Source of the DNA: Nocardioides sp. | Lineage (GTDB): Bacteria; Actinomycetota; Actinomycetes; Propionibacteriales; Nocardioidaceae | DNA: 36,629 nucleotides | Reading direction: 5' to 3' | Assembly (NCBI GenBank): GCA_002729525.1 | Contig: PBYI01000050.1 | Coordinates: forward strand, 1 to 36,629 | Shown here: positions 7,574 through 16,551 of the stretch, piece after piece | Position numbering within the stretch: position 1 is the stretch's first letter | Layout: every line of letters begins with the position of its first letter | The notes under the pieces: model-generated | Database searches by the model: none | What the model was told of the DNA's origin: nothing | What the model saw: only the letters and a program-made list of their open reading frames with translations | Program-made: the position numbers and the translations under genes

Positions 7574-8187
7574 GCGCGGGGGTGCGGGCGGCCCGGGCGG
7601 CCCGGTTCGCGCGGCACGCCGTCGTCCTCGAGGTGGCGCTCTACGCGTGCCTCGTCCGCTGGGTGGCGCGTCGCCCCCACGTGGCGGCCGGCACCGAGCC
7701 GATCGGCTACGCGCGGCTCGTCGGACCGATGCTGTGGCTGTGGATCCTCGCCTCGGCCGCCGAGGTGCTCGTGGTCGAGGTGGTGCTCCGCTCGATCGAC
7801 GCCGGCTGGGCGCACGCGCTGCGGCTGCCGCTGCTGGTGCTCGGCGTGTGGGGCGTGGTCTGGATGCTCGGGATGCTGGCGTCGTACCGCGTGCGACCGC
7901 ACCTGCTCGGCGCCGACGTCCTGCTCGCGCGCAACGGGGCGCTCACCGTGGTCGAGGTGCCCCGGCACGCCTTACGCCGCGCGCGTCCGGTCGAGCGGGA
8001 CCTCCCGTCCACGATCCGCGCCCTGCACCACGAGGGCGACGTGCTCCTCGTCGGCGTCAGCGGCCGCACCAACCTGGACCTCGTGCTCGACGGCCCGACC
8101 GAGATCAGGACGCCGCGCGGCACGGTCGTGGTCGGCACCGTCGCGCTGTGGGTCGACGACCCGCGCGACGTCGCTACCGGATGGTGA
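7570..8187 (+). CDS. Membrane protein co-transcribed with MarR
   Basis: The 205-aa product has two to four hydrophobic segments in its first half (VVLEVALYACLV, MLWLWILASAAEVLVVEVVL, LPLLVLGVWGVVWMLGML). A soluble second half reads like a small beta-rich domain (GADVLLARNGALTVVEVP through TVVVGTVALWVDD). I do not recognise a named family. The start overlaps the MarR stop by four bases, so the two are translationally coupled and this protein is the best candidate target of the regulator. The 3' end overlaps the convergent gene by 14 bases. Confidence 0.7.
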   Translation: MSAGVRAARAARFARHAVVLEVALYACLVRWVARRPHVAAGTEPIGYARLVGPMLWLWILASAAEVLVVEVVLRSIDAGWAHALRLPLLVLGVWGVVWMLGMLASYRVRPHLLGADVLLARNGALTVVEVPRHALRRARPVERDLPSTIRALHHEGDVLLVGVSGRTNLDLVLDGPTEIRTPRGTVVVGTVALWVDDPRDVATGW

Positions 8188-10003
8188 GCCTCACCGTCTT
8201 CACGCGTCGGTTGCCCGCCCGGTCGACGGCCACCCCGCGCAGGTGCAGGACGATCCGCGCCTTCTTGCGCTTGAGCACCCGCGTGACCAGCTTCTTGGTC
8301 TTCTTCCCGGTGAACGCCATCGTCACGGTGCGCTGCTTGCCGGCGGGCAGCGCCTTCCGGGCGGGCTTCATCGACAGCGAGGCCCTCCTCGGCAGGCGCG
8401 GCCCGCCGCCCTTGATCGTGGCCTTGCCCTGTCGCTTCACGACCACCCGGCAGAACTCGTTGCAGCGCACGGAGGCGACCGCACGACGGGCATTGGACTT
8501 CTTGGCCAGGCCCTTCAGCGCCAGCGAGGGAGCGCGGGTGTCGGGGTCCGGGGTCGGCGTGGGCGGCGGCGTGACCACGGGAGGCTCGATGCTGGCGGCG
8601 TACACGCCGTCGTCGCCGTTGGCCACCCAGGCGGCGAAGGCGTGCCCGTCCGCACCGGCGGCGACGCGGACCTGGCCGACGACGCCCTGGTCCTCCGAGA
8701 GGACCTCGGGCGTGGTCCAGGTGCCGGCGGCGCCGGGGCTGCGCTCGAGGGCGACGACCTGCTGGTCGGTCGACTCCGGCTCGGGGTCGGTCCGGTCGTA
8801 GACGAGGTAGGCATTGCCGGCGGCGTCGAGGTCCAGGTCGAACCCGCCGCGGTACGCCTCGTCGGCGGTGATCACCTCGGTGGGGCCCCACTCGCCGCCA
8901 TACGGGCGGAACCGCGCGAGCATCGCGCGCTGGCCGTCGACGGCCTCGGTGGAGTCGTACCAGACGGCCAGCGCGTTGCCCGCCGCGTCGGTGCGCACCA
9001 GGACGCGGGTGCCGCGCTGGGAGCCGTCCGCGGCGTCGAGGCGGTCGGAGTTCTCGGCGAGCTGGGTGCTGCCGCTCTTGGCCCGTGCCTTGGACACGTC
9101 GAGCGCCCGGATCGTGCCGTCGTCGTGGTGGTGGTAGGCCATCACGATGTCGCCGTCGGGCAGCCGGTCGTTGCTCGGGTGGATGCCGTTGTAGAGCCGG
9201 CCGTTGCAGCTCTCGTCGAGGTTGTCGCCGGCGGAGCCGGTGCCGTCGGCCTCGAGCACCATCACCCCGATGCTCCAGCACGGGCCGACCGAGAAGTTGT
9301 TGGTCGCGAGGAACGCCGACCCGTCCGGCGCGACCGAGACCTCGGTGCCACGCGGATCCTTGATCGCCAGGCGTACGTCGGTGCCCGCGTTCCACCCGCT
9401 GGTCGCGGGGTCGGTCAGCACGCGGCCCTCGATGGCCTCGGCGATGTCGCTGTAGCTGGGCGGGTTGTAGTAGTCACGCTCGAAGAACAGCAGGCCGGTG
9501 CCGGCGTCGTTCACCGCGACCACGGGGTCGGCAGCGGACGGCCCGGCCGAGGGGCTGGTGTGGCCGTCGCCCTCGAAGGTCGCGGGCTCGGCGAAGGTCG
9601 TGGACCCCGCCGGCTTGCCGGCGGCGAAGACCGACGTGCGCGCTCCGGCGTCGTCCCAGGCGAGCACGCCGACACCGTTGCCGACAGCGACGTCGACGTC
9701 GTCGTAGGTGCCCTCGAACTCCTGCGGCGCGGCCGGCGCGGAGCCGGCCGGCTGGACGACCGCGACCACGTCGTCCTCGATCGACTGCACCCACGCGGCG
9801 ACGAGCTCGTTGCCGGTGTCGGCGTCGACCACGAGACCGGTCGCGTCGCGGGTGGTCGGCGTCGACAGCTCGACCGCGCCCGACCACCGGTCGGTGGCGG
9901 CGCGTGACTCGGCTGCGGAGCCCGCGGTGACGCCACCGAGCGCGGCGGTGGCGGTCGTTGCGAGCGACAGGGAGAGGAGGGCGGACAGGGCGATGCGCTT
10001 CAT
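8174..10003 (-). CDS. Large secreted protein, beta-propeller-like with C-terminal beta domain
   Basis: The 609-aa product begins with a clear signal peptide (MKRIALSALLSLSLATTATAALG). The central 400 residues contain repeated aromatic and GNxLAVW/AAW motifs (GNELVAAWVQ, GNALAVWYDS, GHAFAAWVAN) of the kind found in sialidase-like or beta-propeller extracellular proteins. After a Pro/Thr linker (VTPPPTPTPDPDTRAP) comes a Lys/Arg-rich domain with two cysteines and a DRAGNRRVKTVRLTIR ending, common in secreted actinobacterial proteins. No catalytic residues could be assigned. The ATG at 10003 is preferred because GGGAG lies just upstream and the signal peptide begins there. Convergent overlap of 14 bases with the preceding gene. 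Confidence 0.75.
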   Translation of the reverse strand: MKRIALSALLSLSLATTATAALGGVTAGSAAESRAATDRWSGAVELSTPTTRDATGLVVDADTGNELVAAWVQSIEDDVVAVVQPAGSAPAAPQEFEGTYDDVDVAVGNGVGVLAWDDAGARTSVFAAGKPAGSTTFAEPATFEGDGHTSPSAGPSAADPVVAVNDAGTGLLFFERDYYNPPSYSDIAEAIEGRVLTDPATSGWNAGTDVRLAIKDPRGTEVSVAPDGSAFLATNNFSVGPCWSIGVMVLEADGTGSAGDNLDESCNGRLYNGIHPSNDRLPDGDIVMAYHHHDDGTIRALDVSKARAKSGSTQLAENSDRLDAADGSQRGTRVLVRTDAAGNALAVWYDSTEAVDGQRAMLARFRPYGGEWGPTEVITADEAYRGGFDLDLDAAGNAYLVYDRTDPEPESTDQQVVALERSPGAAGTWTTPEVLSEDQGVVGQVRVAAGADGHAFAAWVANGDDGVYAASIEPPVVTPPPTPTPDPDTRAPSLALKGLAKKSNARRAVASVRCNEFCRVVVKRQGKATIKGGGPRLPRRASLSMKPARKALPAGKQRTVTMAFTGKKTKKLVTRVLKRKKARIVLHLRGVAVDRAGNRRVKTVRLTIR

Positions 10004-10178
10004 GACGGCTCCCGAGAGCGGACGGGGTGGCAAGACGTGACGAAGGTAACCCTGGACGAGACGGTGCCGCGCCCGATGCGTGAAGGCTTTACCCATCGCC
10101 TCTGGTCGACGCGCGGCGCGTGGACCTGGCCGTCGGTGTGCGAGGCGGGCACTGCGTCGCGACGCGCAGTCTGTGCGC

Positions 10179-10214
10179 TTGGCTTAAAGTGTAGTAAGAC
10201 GGTATAGATATACC
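10179..10214 (+). promoter_or_regulatory. Probable ssu promoter with palindromic operator over the -10 box
   Basis: TTGGCT at 10179-10184 and TATAGA at 10203-10208, 18 bases apart, resemble a sigma-70-type promoter. The -10 lies inside a perfect dyad GGTATAgaTATACC (10201-10214), so a bound dimer would block it. The local sequence is strikingly AT-rich for this genome. The ssuD start lies 22 bases downstream with a GAGGAGGGG ribosome binding site between. The binding regulator is unknown. Confidence 0.6.
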
Positions 10215-10236
10215 TGTTACGACACGAGGAGGGGTC

Positions 10237-11394
10237 ATGACCTTGCACTTCCACTGGTTCCTGCCGACCAACGGCGGGGACGGACGGTCGATCGTGGGCG
10301 GGGGGCACGGCGTCGACGCCGGACCGGCCGGGCGCCCCGCGTCCGTGCCCTACCTCGGGCAGGTCGCCCGGGCCGCCGAGAGCGTCGGCTTCGAGGGCGC
10401 CCTGGTGCCGACCGGGCCCTGGTGCGCCGACGCGTGGGTGACCTCGGCGATGGTCGCCCAGGTCTCCGAGCGGCTGCAGTTCCTCGTCGCCTTCCGCCCG
10501 GACGCCGTCGGCCCCTACGTCGCCGCGCAGATGGCGACCACGTTCCACCGGCTCACCGGCGGCCGGCTGCTGCTCAACGTCGTCACCGGCGGTGAGGACC
10601 ACGACCAGCGCATGTACGGCGACTTCCTCTCCAAGGAGGAGCGCTACGAGCGGTGCGACGAGTTCCTGGACGTCGTCCGTCGGCTCTGGGCGGGTGAGAC
10701 CCTCGACCTCGAGGGCACGCACGTGCGGCTGGAGGACGCCACCCTCCAGCAGCTGCCCGCCGCGATCCCGACGATCTACTTCGGCGGCTCCTCGCCGAAG
10801 GCCCTCGAGGTCGCCGCCCGGCACACCGACGTCTACCTGACCTGGGGCGAGCCGCCCGCTGCGGTCGCCGAGAAGGTACGCCGGGTGCGAGCGCTGGCCG
10901 CCGAGCAGGGCCGGGAGCCGCGGTTCGGCGTCCGGCTCCACTCGATCGCCCGCGACACCCGCGAGGCCGCCTGGGCCGAGGCCGACCGGCTGCTCGCCCG
11001 GGTCTCCGACGACGACGTCGCCCGGGTGCGCGCCGGGCTCGCCCGCAGCGGCTCGGACAGCCAGCGCGCGATGCTCGAGCTCAACGGCGGCTCGCGCGAC
11101 GACCTCGAGATCCACCCGCACCTGTGGGCCGGCGTCGGCCTCGTGCGGGGTGGTGCCGGCACGGCGATGGTCGGGTCGTACGCCGAGATCGCCGACCTGG
11201 TGGAGGAGTACGTCGACGCCGGGATCTCCGAGCTCGTCCTCTCCGGCTACCCGCACCTGGAGGAGGCCTACTGGTTCGGCGAGGGCGTGCTGCCCGAGCT
11301 GGAGCGGCGCGGCCTGTGGTCGCACCCGTCCCCGGCGCTGGCGGAGACCTCGGCGCCGTTCGGGGCTCGACTGGCGGGGGTGGCGGCCTCGTGA
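10237..11394 (+). CDS. ssuD: FMNH2-dependent alkanesulfonate monooxygenase SsuD
   Basis: SsuD cleaves the C-S bond of alkanesulfonates with reduced flavin and O2, releasing sulfite and an aldehyde during sulfur limitation. The 385-aa protein is a full-length luciferase-like TIM barrel beginning FHWFLPTNGGDGR. The family blocks RPDAVGPYVAAQMATTFHRL, GRLLLNVVTGG and FLSKEERYERCDEFL are present, as is the late substrate-loop region VGSYAEIADLVEEYVDAGISELVLSGYP. The ATG has an excellent GAGGAGGGG site. It heads a four-gene operon with an importer. No flavin reductase (SsuE) gene is adjacent, so reduced FMN must come from elsewhere. Confidence 0.93.
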   Translation: MTLHFHWFLPTNGGDGRSIVGGGHGVDAGPAGRPASVPYLGQVARAAESVGFEGALVPTGPWCADAWVTSAMVAQVSERLQFLVAFRPDAVGPYVAAQMATTFHRLTGGRLLLNVVTGGEDHDQRMYGDFLSKEERYERCDEFLDVVRRLWAGETLDLEGTHVRLEDATLQQLPAAIPTIYFGGSSPKALEVAARHTDVYLTWGEPPAAVAEKVRRVRALAAEQGREPRFGVRLHSIARDTREAAWAEADRLLARVSDDDVARVRAGLARSGSDSQRAMLELNGGSRDDLEIHPHLWAGVGLVRGGAGTAMVGSYAEIADLVEEYVDAGISELVLSGYPHLEEAYWFGEGVLPELERRGLWSHPSPALAETSAPFGARLAGVAAS

Positions 11395-12242
11395 GCGCCA
11401 CCGCCGTCGTCACCGCACGCCCCTCCGCCCAGAGCGCGGCGCCGGAGCGCCGGCGTACCCGCGGACCGCGGGCGGGATCGCCCCGCGTGTTGCGCGCGCT
11501 GCGGGTCGCCAGCCCGCTCGCGGTCGTCGCGCTGTGGCAGCTGGCGTCGTCCCTCGGGGTCCTCGACCCGTCGACCCTGGCCTCCCCGGCCCAGCTCGCG
11601 CGGACCGCCTGGGAGCTGACCCGCTCGGGCGAGCTGCCCCACGCGGTGGCCGTCTCGGCGCGTCGCGCCGCTCTCGGCTTCGCGCTCGGTGCAGCCGTGG
11701 CGATCGCCGCGGGCACCGTCGTCGGTCTGTCCCGCGTCGGCGACGCGGTGCTCGACCCGCTGATGCAGATGCTGCGGATGCTGCCGCTGTTCGGACTGGT
11801 GCCGCTGTTCATCATCTGGTTCGGCATCCAGGAGGAGCCGAAGATCTACCTCGTCGCGCTCGCCGTCGTGGTGCCGCTCTACCTCAACCTCGTCGCCGCC
11901 CTCCGCGGCGTCGACCGCGACCTGGTCGAGGTGGCCCGGGTGCTGCGGCTGCGACGGGCCGAGGCCGTCCGGCACGTCTACCTGCCCGCAGTCCTGCCGG
12001 GCGTGCTCGTCGGTCTGCGGCAGGCGCTCGGCCTGGCCTGGATCACCCTCATCGTCGCCGAGCAGGTCAACGCCGGCGCCGGGCTGGGGTTCCTGGTCAA
12101 CAACGCCCGCGACTTCCTGCTCACCGACGTGATCGTGGTCGGGCTGCTCTGCTACGCCGCCCTCGGCCTGGTCACCGACGGCGTCGTGCGCGCCCTGGAG
12201 TGGCGTGCCCTGCGCTGGCGCGACGGGGGTGAGACCGCATGA
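11391..12242 (+). CDS. ssuC: Sulfonate ABC transporter permease SsuC
   Basis: This is the membrane-spanning subunit of the sulfonate importer. The 283-aa product has about six hydrophobic segments and the BPD_transp_1 fold. The EAA-type cytoplasmic loop that contacts the ATPase is visible in the last third: EVARVLRLRRAEAVRHVYLPAVLPGVLVG. The GTG start overlaps the ssuD stop (GTGA), and the 3' end overlaps ssuB (ATGA), indicating tight coupling. The first 45 residues are a variable, Ala/Arg-rich cytoplasmic tail. Homologous nitrate and taurine permeases look alike, so the sulfonate assignment rests on ssuD next door. Confidence 0.9.
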   Translation: MSATAVVTARPSAQSAAPERRRTRGPRAGSPRVLRALRVASPLAVVALWQLASSLGVLDPSTLASPAQLARTAWELTRSGELPHAVAVSARRAALGFALGAAVAIAAGTVVGLSRVGDAVLDPLMQMLRMLPLFGLVPLFIIWFGIQEEPKIYLVALAVVVPLYLNLVAALRGVDRDLVEVARVLRLRRAEAVRHVYLPAVLPGVLVGLRQALGLAWITLIVAEQVNAGAGLGFLVNNARDFLLTDVIVVGLLCYAALGLVTDGVVRALEWRALRWRDGGETA

Positions 12243-12958
12243 CCGGCACCGACCTGACCACCCCGGTGGTCGCAGCAGCCCACGGCGTACGTCGTGCCTT
12301 CGGCGACCACGTCGTGCTCGACGGCGTCGACCTGGAGATCAGGCGCGGGGAGTTCGTGACGCTGCTCGGGCGCTCCGGCAGCGGCAAGTCGACGCTGTTG
12401 CGCATCGTCGGCGGCCTCGACCAGGGCGCCGAGGGCGACGTACGGACCGGTACCGCGCCGGCCGTGGTCTTCCAGGACCCCCGGCTGCTGCCGTGGCGGC
12501 GGGTGCTCGACAACGTCGCGCTCGGCCTGCGCGGGCCCGACGCGCGCGCCCGCTCGACCGAGGTGCTCGACGAGGTCGGCCTCGCCGGTCGGGAACGCGC
12601 CTGGCCGCGCCAGCTGTCCGGTGGTCAGCGGCAGCGCGTCGCCCTCGCCCGCGCGCTCGTGCGCGAGCCCGACCTGCTGCTGCTCGACGAGCCGTTCAGC
12701 GCGCTCGACGCGCTGACCAGGATCTCGGCCCAGCAGCTGGTGCGCCGACTCGTCGACGTGCACCGCCCGGCGGTGCTGATGGTCACCCACGACGTCGAGG
12801 AAGCGCTCCTGCTCGTTGACCGGGTCGTGCTCGTCGACGACGGCCGGATCGCCCTCGACGAGGAGGTCGGCGTACGCCGTCCGCGGCGACGCGACGACCC
12901 CGACCTCGTGCGGTGGCGCACCCGCCTCCTCGGCCTGCTCGGCGTCGCCGACGCCTGA
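12239..12958 (+). CDS. ssuB: Sulfonate ABC transporter ATP-binding protein SsuB
   Basis: This 239-aa ATPase powers the importer. All ABC motifs are present: Walker A GRSGSGKST at about 44-52, Q-loop in VVFQDPRLLPW at about 77-86, signature LSGGQRQR at about 126-133, Walker B LLLLDEP at about 146-152 with the catalytic Glu, and the switch His at about 184 in MVTHD. LLPWRRVLDNVALGL is typical of the SsuB/TauB/NrtD group. The start overlaps ssuC by four bases. The complete motif set argues for an active enzyme. Confidence 0.93.
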   Translation: MTGTDLTTPVVAAAHGVRRAFGDHVVLDGVDLEIRRGEFVTLLGRSGSGKSTLLRIVGGLDQGAEGDVRTGTAPAVVFQDPRLLPWRRVLDNVALGLRGPDARARSTEVLDEVGLAGRERAWPRQLSGGQRQRVALARALVREPDLLLLDEPFSALDALTRISAQQLVRRLVDVHRPAVLMVTHDVEEALLLVDRVVLVDDGRIALDEEVGVRRPRRRDDPDLVRWRTRLLGLLGVADA

Positions 12959-13011
12959 GCCGTCCTGCCCCTCTCCCTCCCACCTCCCCGGACCACGAAG
13001 GAACACCACCC

Positions 13012-14016
13012 ATGCACGCACGACCCACGCCCGCCCGGCTCGGGCCGGCCGTCCCCCTGGCCCTCGTCCTCACCTTCCTGCTGCTGCTCGCCCTCTCCGG
13101 CTGCGGCGCCGCGCAGGGCTCGACCTCGGAGAGCTCCGGCAAGCCGGTGCTGCGCGTTGGCGTCCAGAAGGACGGCATCCGCTCCGTCCTGACGGCCTCC
13201 GGCCTCCTCGACGACCTGCCCTACGAGATCGAGTGGTCGGAGTTCACCTCCGGGCCGCCGCTGGTCGAGGCGGCCGCCGCCGACCAGATCGACGTGGCCT
13301 GGGTCGGGTCGGCCCCGCCGATCTTCGGCGCCGCCGCGGACGCGGCGTTCAAGGTCGTCGCGACCGTCGAGGAGGAGGACCAGCACTCCGACTCGATCCT
13401 GGTGCCCGGGGGCTCCGACATCACCACGATCGCCGACCTCGAGGGGCACAGCATCGCGGTCGGCAAGGGCACCTCCGCGCACGGCCTGCTGCTCAACGCC
13501 CTGACCTCCGCCGGCCTCGGCATCGACGACGTCGAGGTCTCCTACCTCGCTCCGCCCGACGGGCAGGCCGCCTTCCAGTCGGGCGAGGTCGACGCGTGGG
13601 CGGTCTGGGACCCCTACACGACCGCGACGATCGCGCAGACCGGTGCGGTCGACCTCACCGAGCTGACCGGCACGGTCGGCGACGATCCGCACCTGAGCTT
13701 CGTCATCGCCTCGCAGGGAGCCCTCGACGACGACGGGCGGCGCGGCGCGGTCGCGGCGTACCTCTCCGTGCTCTCGGGCGCCTACGCCTGGGCCAACGAG
13801 CACCAGGACGAGTGGGCCTCCGGCTGGGCGCAGGAGTCGGGCCTGCCCGCCGAGGTCACCGCTGCCGTCGTGGAGCAGAAGGTGCCGACCCTGCTCCCGG
13901 TCGACCAGGAGCACGTCGACTCCGAGCAGCAGCTCGCCGATGCCTTCACCGACGCCGGCGAGATCCCGACCGCCGTCGAGTTCGCCGACGTCGTCGAGCA
14001 GGGGCTGGTGGAGTAG
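13012..14016 (+). CDS. ssuA: Sulfonate ABC transporter substrate-binding lipoprotein SsuA
   Basis: The 334-aa product delivers sulfonates to the SsuBC importer. A lipoprotein signal ends in LSGC, with the lipidated Cys at residue 31, so it is tethered outside the membrane. The mature part is a NitT/TauT/SsuA-type periplasmic-binding fold: VLRVGVQKDGI at the start, EWSEFTSGPPLVEAAAADQIDVAWVGSAPPIF in the first lobe, GKGTSAHGLLLNAL at the hinge and QSGEVDAWAVWDPYT in the second lobe. The ATG at 13012 has GAAGGA 11 bases upstream. A 53-base gap from ssuB still allows co-transcription. It ends six bases before a convergent gene. Confidence 0.9.
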   Translation: MHARPTPARLGPAVPLALVLTFLLLLALSGCGAAQGSTSESSGKPVLRVGVQKDGIRSVLTASGLLDDLPYEIEWSEFTSGPPLVEAAAADQIDVAWVGSAPPIFGAAADAAFKVVATVEEEDQHSDSILVPGGSDITTIADLEGHSIAVGKGTSAHGLLLNALTSAGLGIDDVEVSYLAPPDGQAAFQSGEVDAWAVWDPYTTATIAQTGAVDLTELTGTVGDDPHLSFVIASQGALDDDGRRGAVAAYLSVLSGAYAWANEHQDEWASGWAQESGLPAEVTAAVVEQKVPTLLPVDQEHVDSEQQLADAFTDAGEIPTAVEFADVVEQGLVE

Positions 14017-14022
14017 CGGGCC

Positions 14023-14367
14023 TCAGCCCCGCAGCACCTTCTCCATCGGTCGGCCCTTGGCGAGCTCGTCGACGAGCTTGTCGAGCATCCGGATGCGCCG
14101 CATGAGCGGGTCCTCGACCTCCTGCACCTTCACGCCGCACACGCTGCCGGTGATGAGGTCGGAGGTCGGGGGCAGCGCGGCGTCGGTGAGGAACTGCTCG
14201 ACGGTGGTGCCGTCGCCCAGCACCCGCTCGAGCCCGGCCTCGTCGAGCCCGGTGAGCCAGCGGACGACCTCGTCGAGCTCGGCACGCGTGCGGCCCTTGC
14301 GCTCGACCTTGTCGACGTAGGCCGGGTAGAGGTCGGCGAGGGGCATCCGGAACAGGCGCGCGTTCAC
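14023..14367 (-). CDS. DUF2200-family protein
   Basis: The 114-aa product matches the DUF2200 family along its length: LYPAYVDKVERKGRTRAELDEVVRWLTG, then LITGSVCGVKVQEVEDPLMRRIRMLDKLVDELAKGRPMEKVLRG. Its biochemical role is unknown; it has no signal peptide or membrane segment and should be cytoplasmic. The GTG at 14367 starts two residues before the conserved R-L-F-R-M segment. It lies 10 bases downstream of the decayed phosphotransferase gene on the same strand and is convergent with ssuA. Confidence 0.85.
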   Translation of the reverse strand: MNARLFRMPLADLYPAYVDKVERKGRTRAELDEVVRWLTGLDEAGLERVLGDGTTVEQFLTDAALPPTSDLITGSVCGVKVQEVEDPLMRRIRMLDKLVDELAKGRPMEKVLRG

Positions 14368-14377
14368 GACGACGACG

Positions 14378-15115
14378 CTAGTGCGGGCCGCCGACGTCCG
14401 CGGCCACCGCGCGCAGCCGGCGTACGCACTCGGCGGCGAACGCCGGGAAGGAACGCCAGTAGTACGGCACGCCGGACGCGCCGACGAGGACCGCCCACGC
14501 CCGGGCGCGCGCCCAGCTGTCGTCGCCGACCCCGAGGGCGTCGCGGTACGCCGCCCGGGCCGGCGCCGGCAGGTCCCACGCCGGCGCGTGCTCGGCGTCG
14601 GGGAGGCCGACCGACAGCCCGCCGAGGTCGATGACGGCCACCAGTCGTCCGTCGCGGACGATCGTGTTGCTCGGCTTGAGGTCGCCGTGCAGCCACACGT
14701 GCGGCGCGGTCGACGGCCCGCGGGCGACGCCGTCGGCCCAGGCTGCGGCGAGCGCGTCGACGTCCAGGTCGGGCACGAGAGCCGCGACCTCGGGGAGGGT
14801 GTCGCGCACCTGCGCGGTGTTGCGGCGCGAGGTCGCCGCCGCGGTACCACGCGAGCGCTCCCGCGTGGCGCGCGCCGAGCAGCGGCATGTCGTGCAGCGC
14901 CCGGACGAAGCCCGCCAGGTCAGCTCCTTGGCGAGCGCCTCCGCCGCGCCCGGTGTGCGCGGGCGTCGCAGCACCAGGTCGTCGCCGAGTCGGTGCATGG
15001 TGTTGTCGGTGCCGCCACCGACGGGCCGGACCGGCAGGTGCGCGAGGTCGGGGCGCTCGCGTGCGACGAGCCGGCGCGCCACGTCGACCCCGCCGTCCAC
15101 CTCGTCGTCGTGCAC
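14378..15115 (-). pseudogene. Aminoglycoside phosphotransferase-like kinase, internally deleted and frame-scrambled
   Basis: Both ends belong to the APH/choline-kinase-like family. The N-lobe reads PVGGGTDNTMHRLGDDLVLRRPRT and AKELTW; the C-lobe has catalytic HGDLKPSNTIV and metal-binding VIDLGG. After KELTW about 50 residues of the N-lobe are missing. The conserved stretch DLAGFVRALHDMPLLGARHAGALAWYRGGDLA then occurs in another frame (about 14827-14923), and a second shift near 14820 restores the original frame at RNTAQVRDTL. The frame happens to stay open, so a 245-aa product with about 35 garbled residues could be made, but it should be inactive. Sequencing error could explain the shifts but not the missing lobe. 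Confidence 0.65.
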
Positions 15116-15291
15116 CCGGCGGACGCTACCGATGTGTCGTAGCCGGACGGACAGATCACCGCCGACCGGCTCCGGCGAACGGCACGTCCGCCCAGGTCGA
15201 GGTGCCGCCCGGATCGGTCAGCGGCGCGAGGTGTCCGTCCTGCGACGACCGCGATGCCGTGCCGGGCGCCGCGGAGCGGTAGAACGACCTC

Positions 15292-16524
15292 GTGGAGGAC
15301 AGGAGGGCCGCCGTCCAGCGGCGCACGCTGCGGGTCGTCGTCGCCGGCCAGGTGCTCGGCGGGGCCGGACTGGCCGCCGGGGTCACCGTGGGTGCGCTCC
15401 TGGCGCAGCAGATGCTCGGCAGCGAGGGCCTCGCGGGCGTGCCGACCGCGCTGTTCACGCTCGGCAGCGCGTTGGCGGCGTACCTCGTCGGGCGGCTGAG
15501 CCAGCGCGCCGGTCGTCGCGTCGGGCTCGGCGTCGGGTTCCTCGCCGGCTCGGTCGGTGCGGTCGGCGTCGTCGTCGCGGCCGCCACCGACAGCGTGCCG
15601 CTGCTGTTCGTCTCGCTGTTCGTCTACGGCGCGGGCACCGCCACCAACCTCCAGGCGCGGTACGCCGGCACCGACCTCGCCGACGCCGGCACTCGCGGTC
15701 GCGCGATCAGCGTCGCGCTGGTGTCGACGACCGCCGGAGCCGTCGCCGGCCCCAACCTTGTCGAACCGCTCGGCAGCCTCGCCACCACGCTGGGCCTGCC
15801 GTCGCTGGCCGGACCGTTCCTGCTCGCCGCGGTCGCGTACGCCGCCGCCGGCCTCGTCCTCGTCGCGCTGCTGCGGCCCGACCCGCTGCTGCTGGCCCGC
15901 GAGCTCGACGTCGCACCGGCGACCCCGGCGGGCATGCCCGGCGCCTCCGGGACAGCCGCCGACGTCGTCGGCAAGGGCGCGTACGTCGGCGCCACGATCA
16001 TGGTCCTCACCCAGGTCGCGATGGTCGCGGTGATGACGATGACGCCGGTGCACATGCGCCACCACGGCCACGGCCTCGGCGAGGTCGGCCTCGTCATCGG
16101 CCTGCACATCGCGGGGATGTACCTCCCCTCACCGCTCACCGGCCTGCTCGTCGACCGGTACGGCCGCCGGGTCGTCGCGGTCGCCGCCGGGCTGGTGCTG
16201 CTGGCCTCCGGCGTCGTCGCGGCCACCGCGCCGGGCGACTCGCTGGTGCTGATGGTCGTGGCACTGGTGCTGCTCGGCCTCGGCTGGAACCTCGGCCTCA
16301 TCTCCGGGACCGCCCTCGTCGTCGACGCCACCACGCCCGCCAACCGGCCGCGCGTGCAGGGCAGCATCGACGTGCTGGTCGCGCTGTCCGGCGCCACCGG
16401 CGGGGGGCTGTCCGGGCTGGTCGTGCACGCGACGAGCTACGCCGTGCTGTCGCTCGGCGCCGGTCTGCTCGCGCTCGCCCTGGTGCCGGCACTGCGACTG
16501 ACGCACGAGCCGCGCCCGGCCTGA
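15292..16524 (+). CDS. MFS transporter
   Basis: The 410-aa product is a major facilitator with about 12 membrane segments in two halves. The loop between segments 2 and 3 carries GRLSQRAGRRVGLGVGF near residue 66, and the equivalent second-half loop is LVDRYGRRVVAV near residue 287, both family signatures. A segment with MTPVHMRHHGHGLGEVGLVIGLHI before the second-half loop resembles a group of actinobacterial drug-efflux-like MFS proteins. The substrate cannot be told. The GTG at 15292 gives a short cytoplasmic N-terminus. No regulator adjoins it. Confidence 0.88.
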   Translation: MEDRRAAVQRRTLRVVVAGQVLGGAGLAAGVTVGALLAQQMLGSEGLAGVPTALFTLGSALAAYLVGRLSQRAGRRVGLGVGFLAGSVGAVGVVVAAATDSVPLLFVSLFVYGAGTATNLQARYAGTDLADAGTRGRAISVALVSTTAGAVAGPNLVEPLGSLATTLGLPSLAGPFLLAAVAYAAAGLVLVALLRPDPLLLARELDVAPATPAGMPGASGTAADVVGKGAYVGATIMVLTQVAMVAVMTMTPVHMRHHGHGLGEVGLVIGLHIAGMYLPSPLTGLLVDRYGRRVVAVAAGLVLLASGVVAATAPGDSLVLMVVALVLLGLGWNLGLISGTALVVDATTPANRPRVQGSIDVLVALSGATGGGLSGLVVHATSYAVLSLGAGLLALALVPALRLTHEPRPA

Positions 16525-16551
16525 CGTTTCCGCACGCCCCGGACGGGCACC

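Noticed and set aside
8243..9907. Long plus-strand open frame opposite the secreted protein
   Set aside because: Composition is Gly/Arg/Val-rich with no motif; the minus strand has a signal peptide and domain repeats.
10004..10178. Riboswitch upstream of ssuD
   Set aside because: I found no recognisable SAM or other riboswitch core; the region before the promoter appears unstructured by eye.
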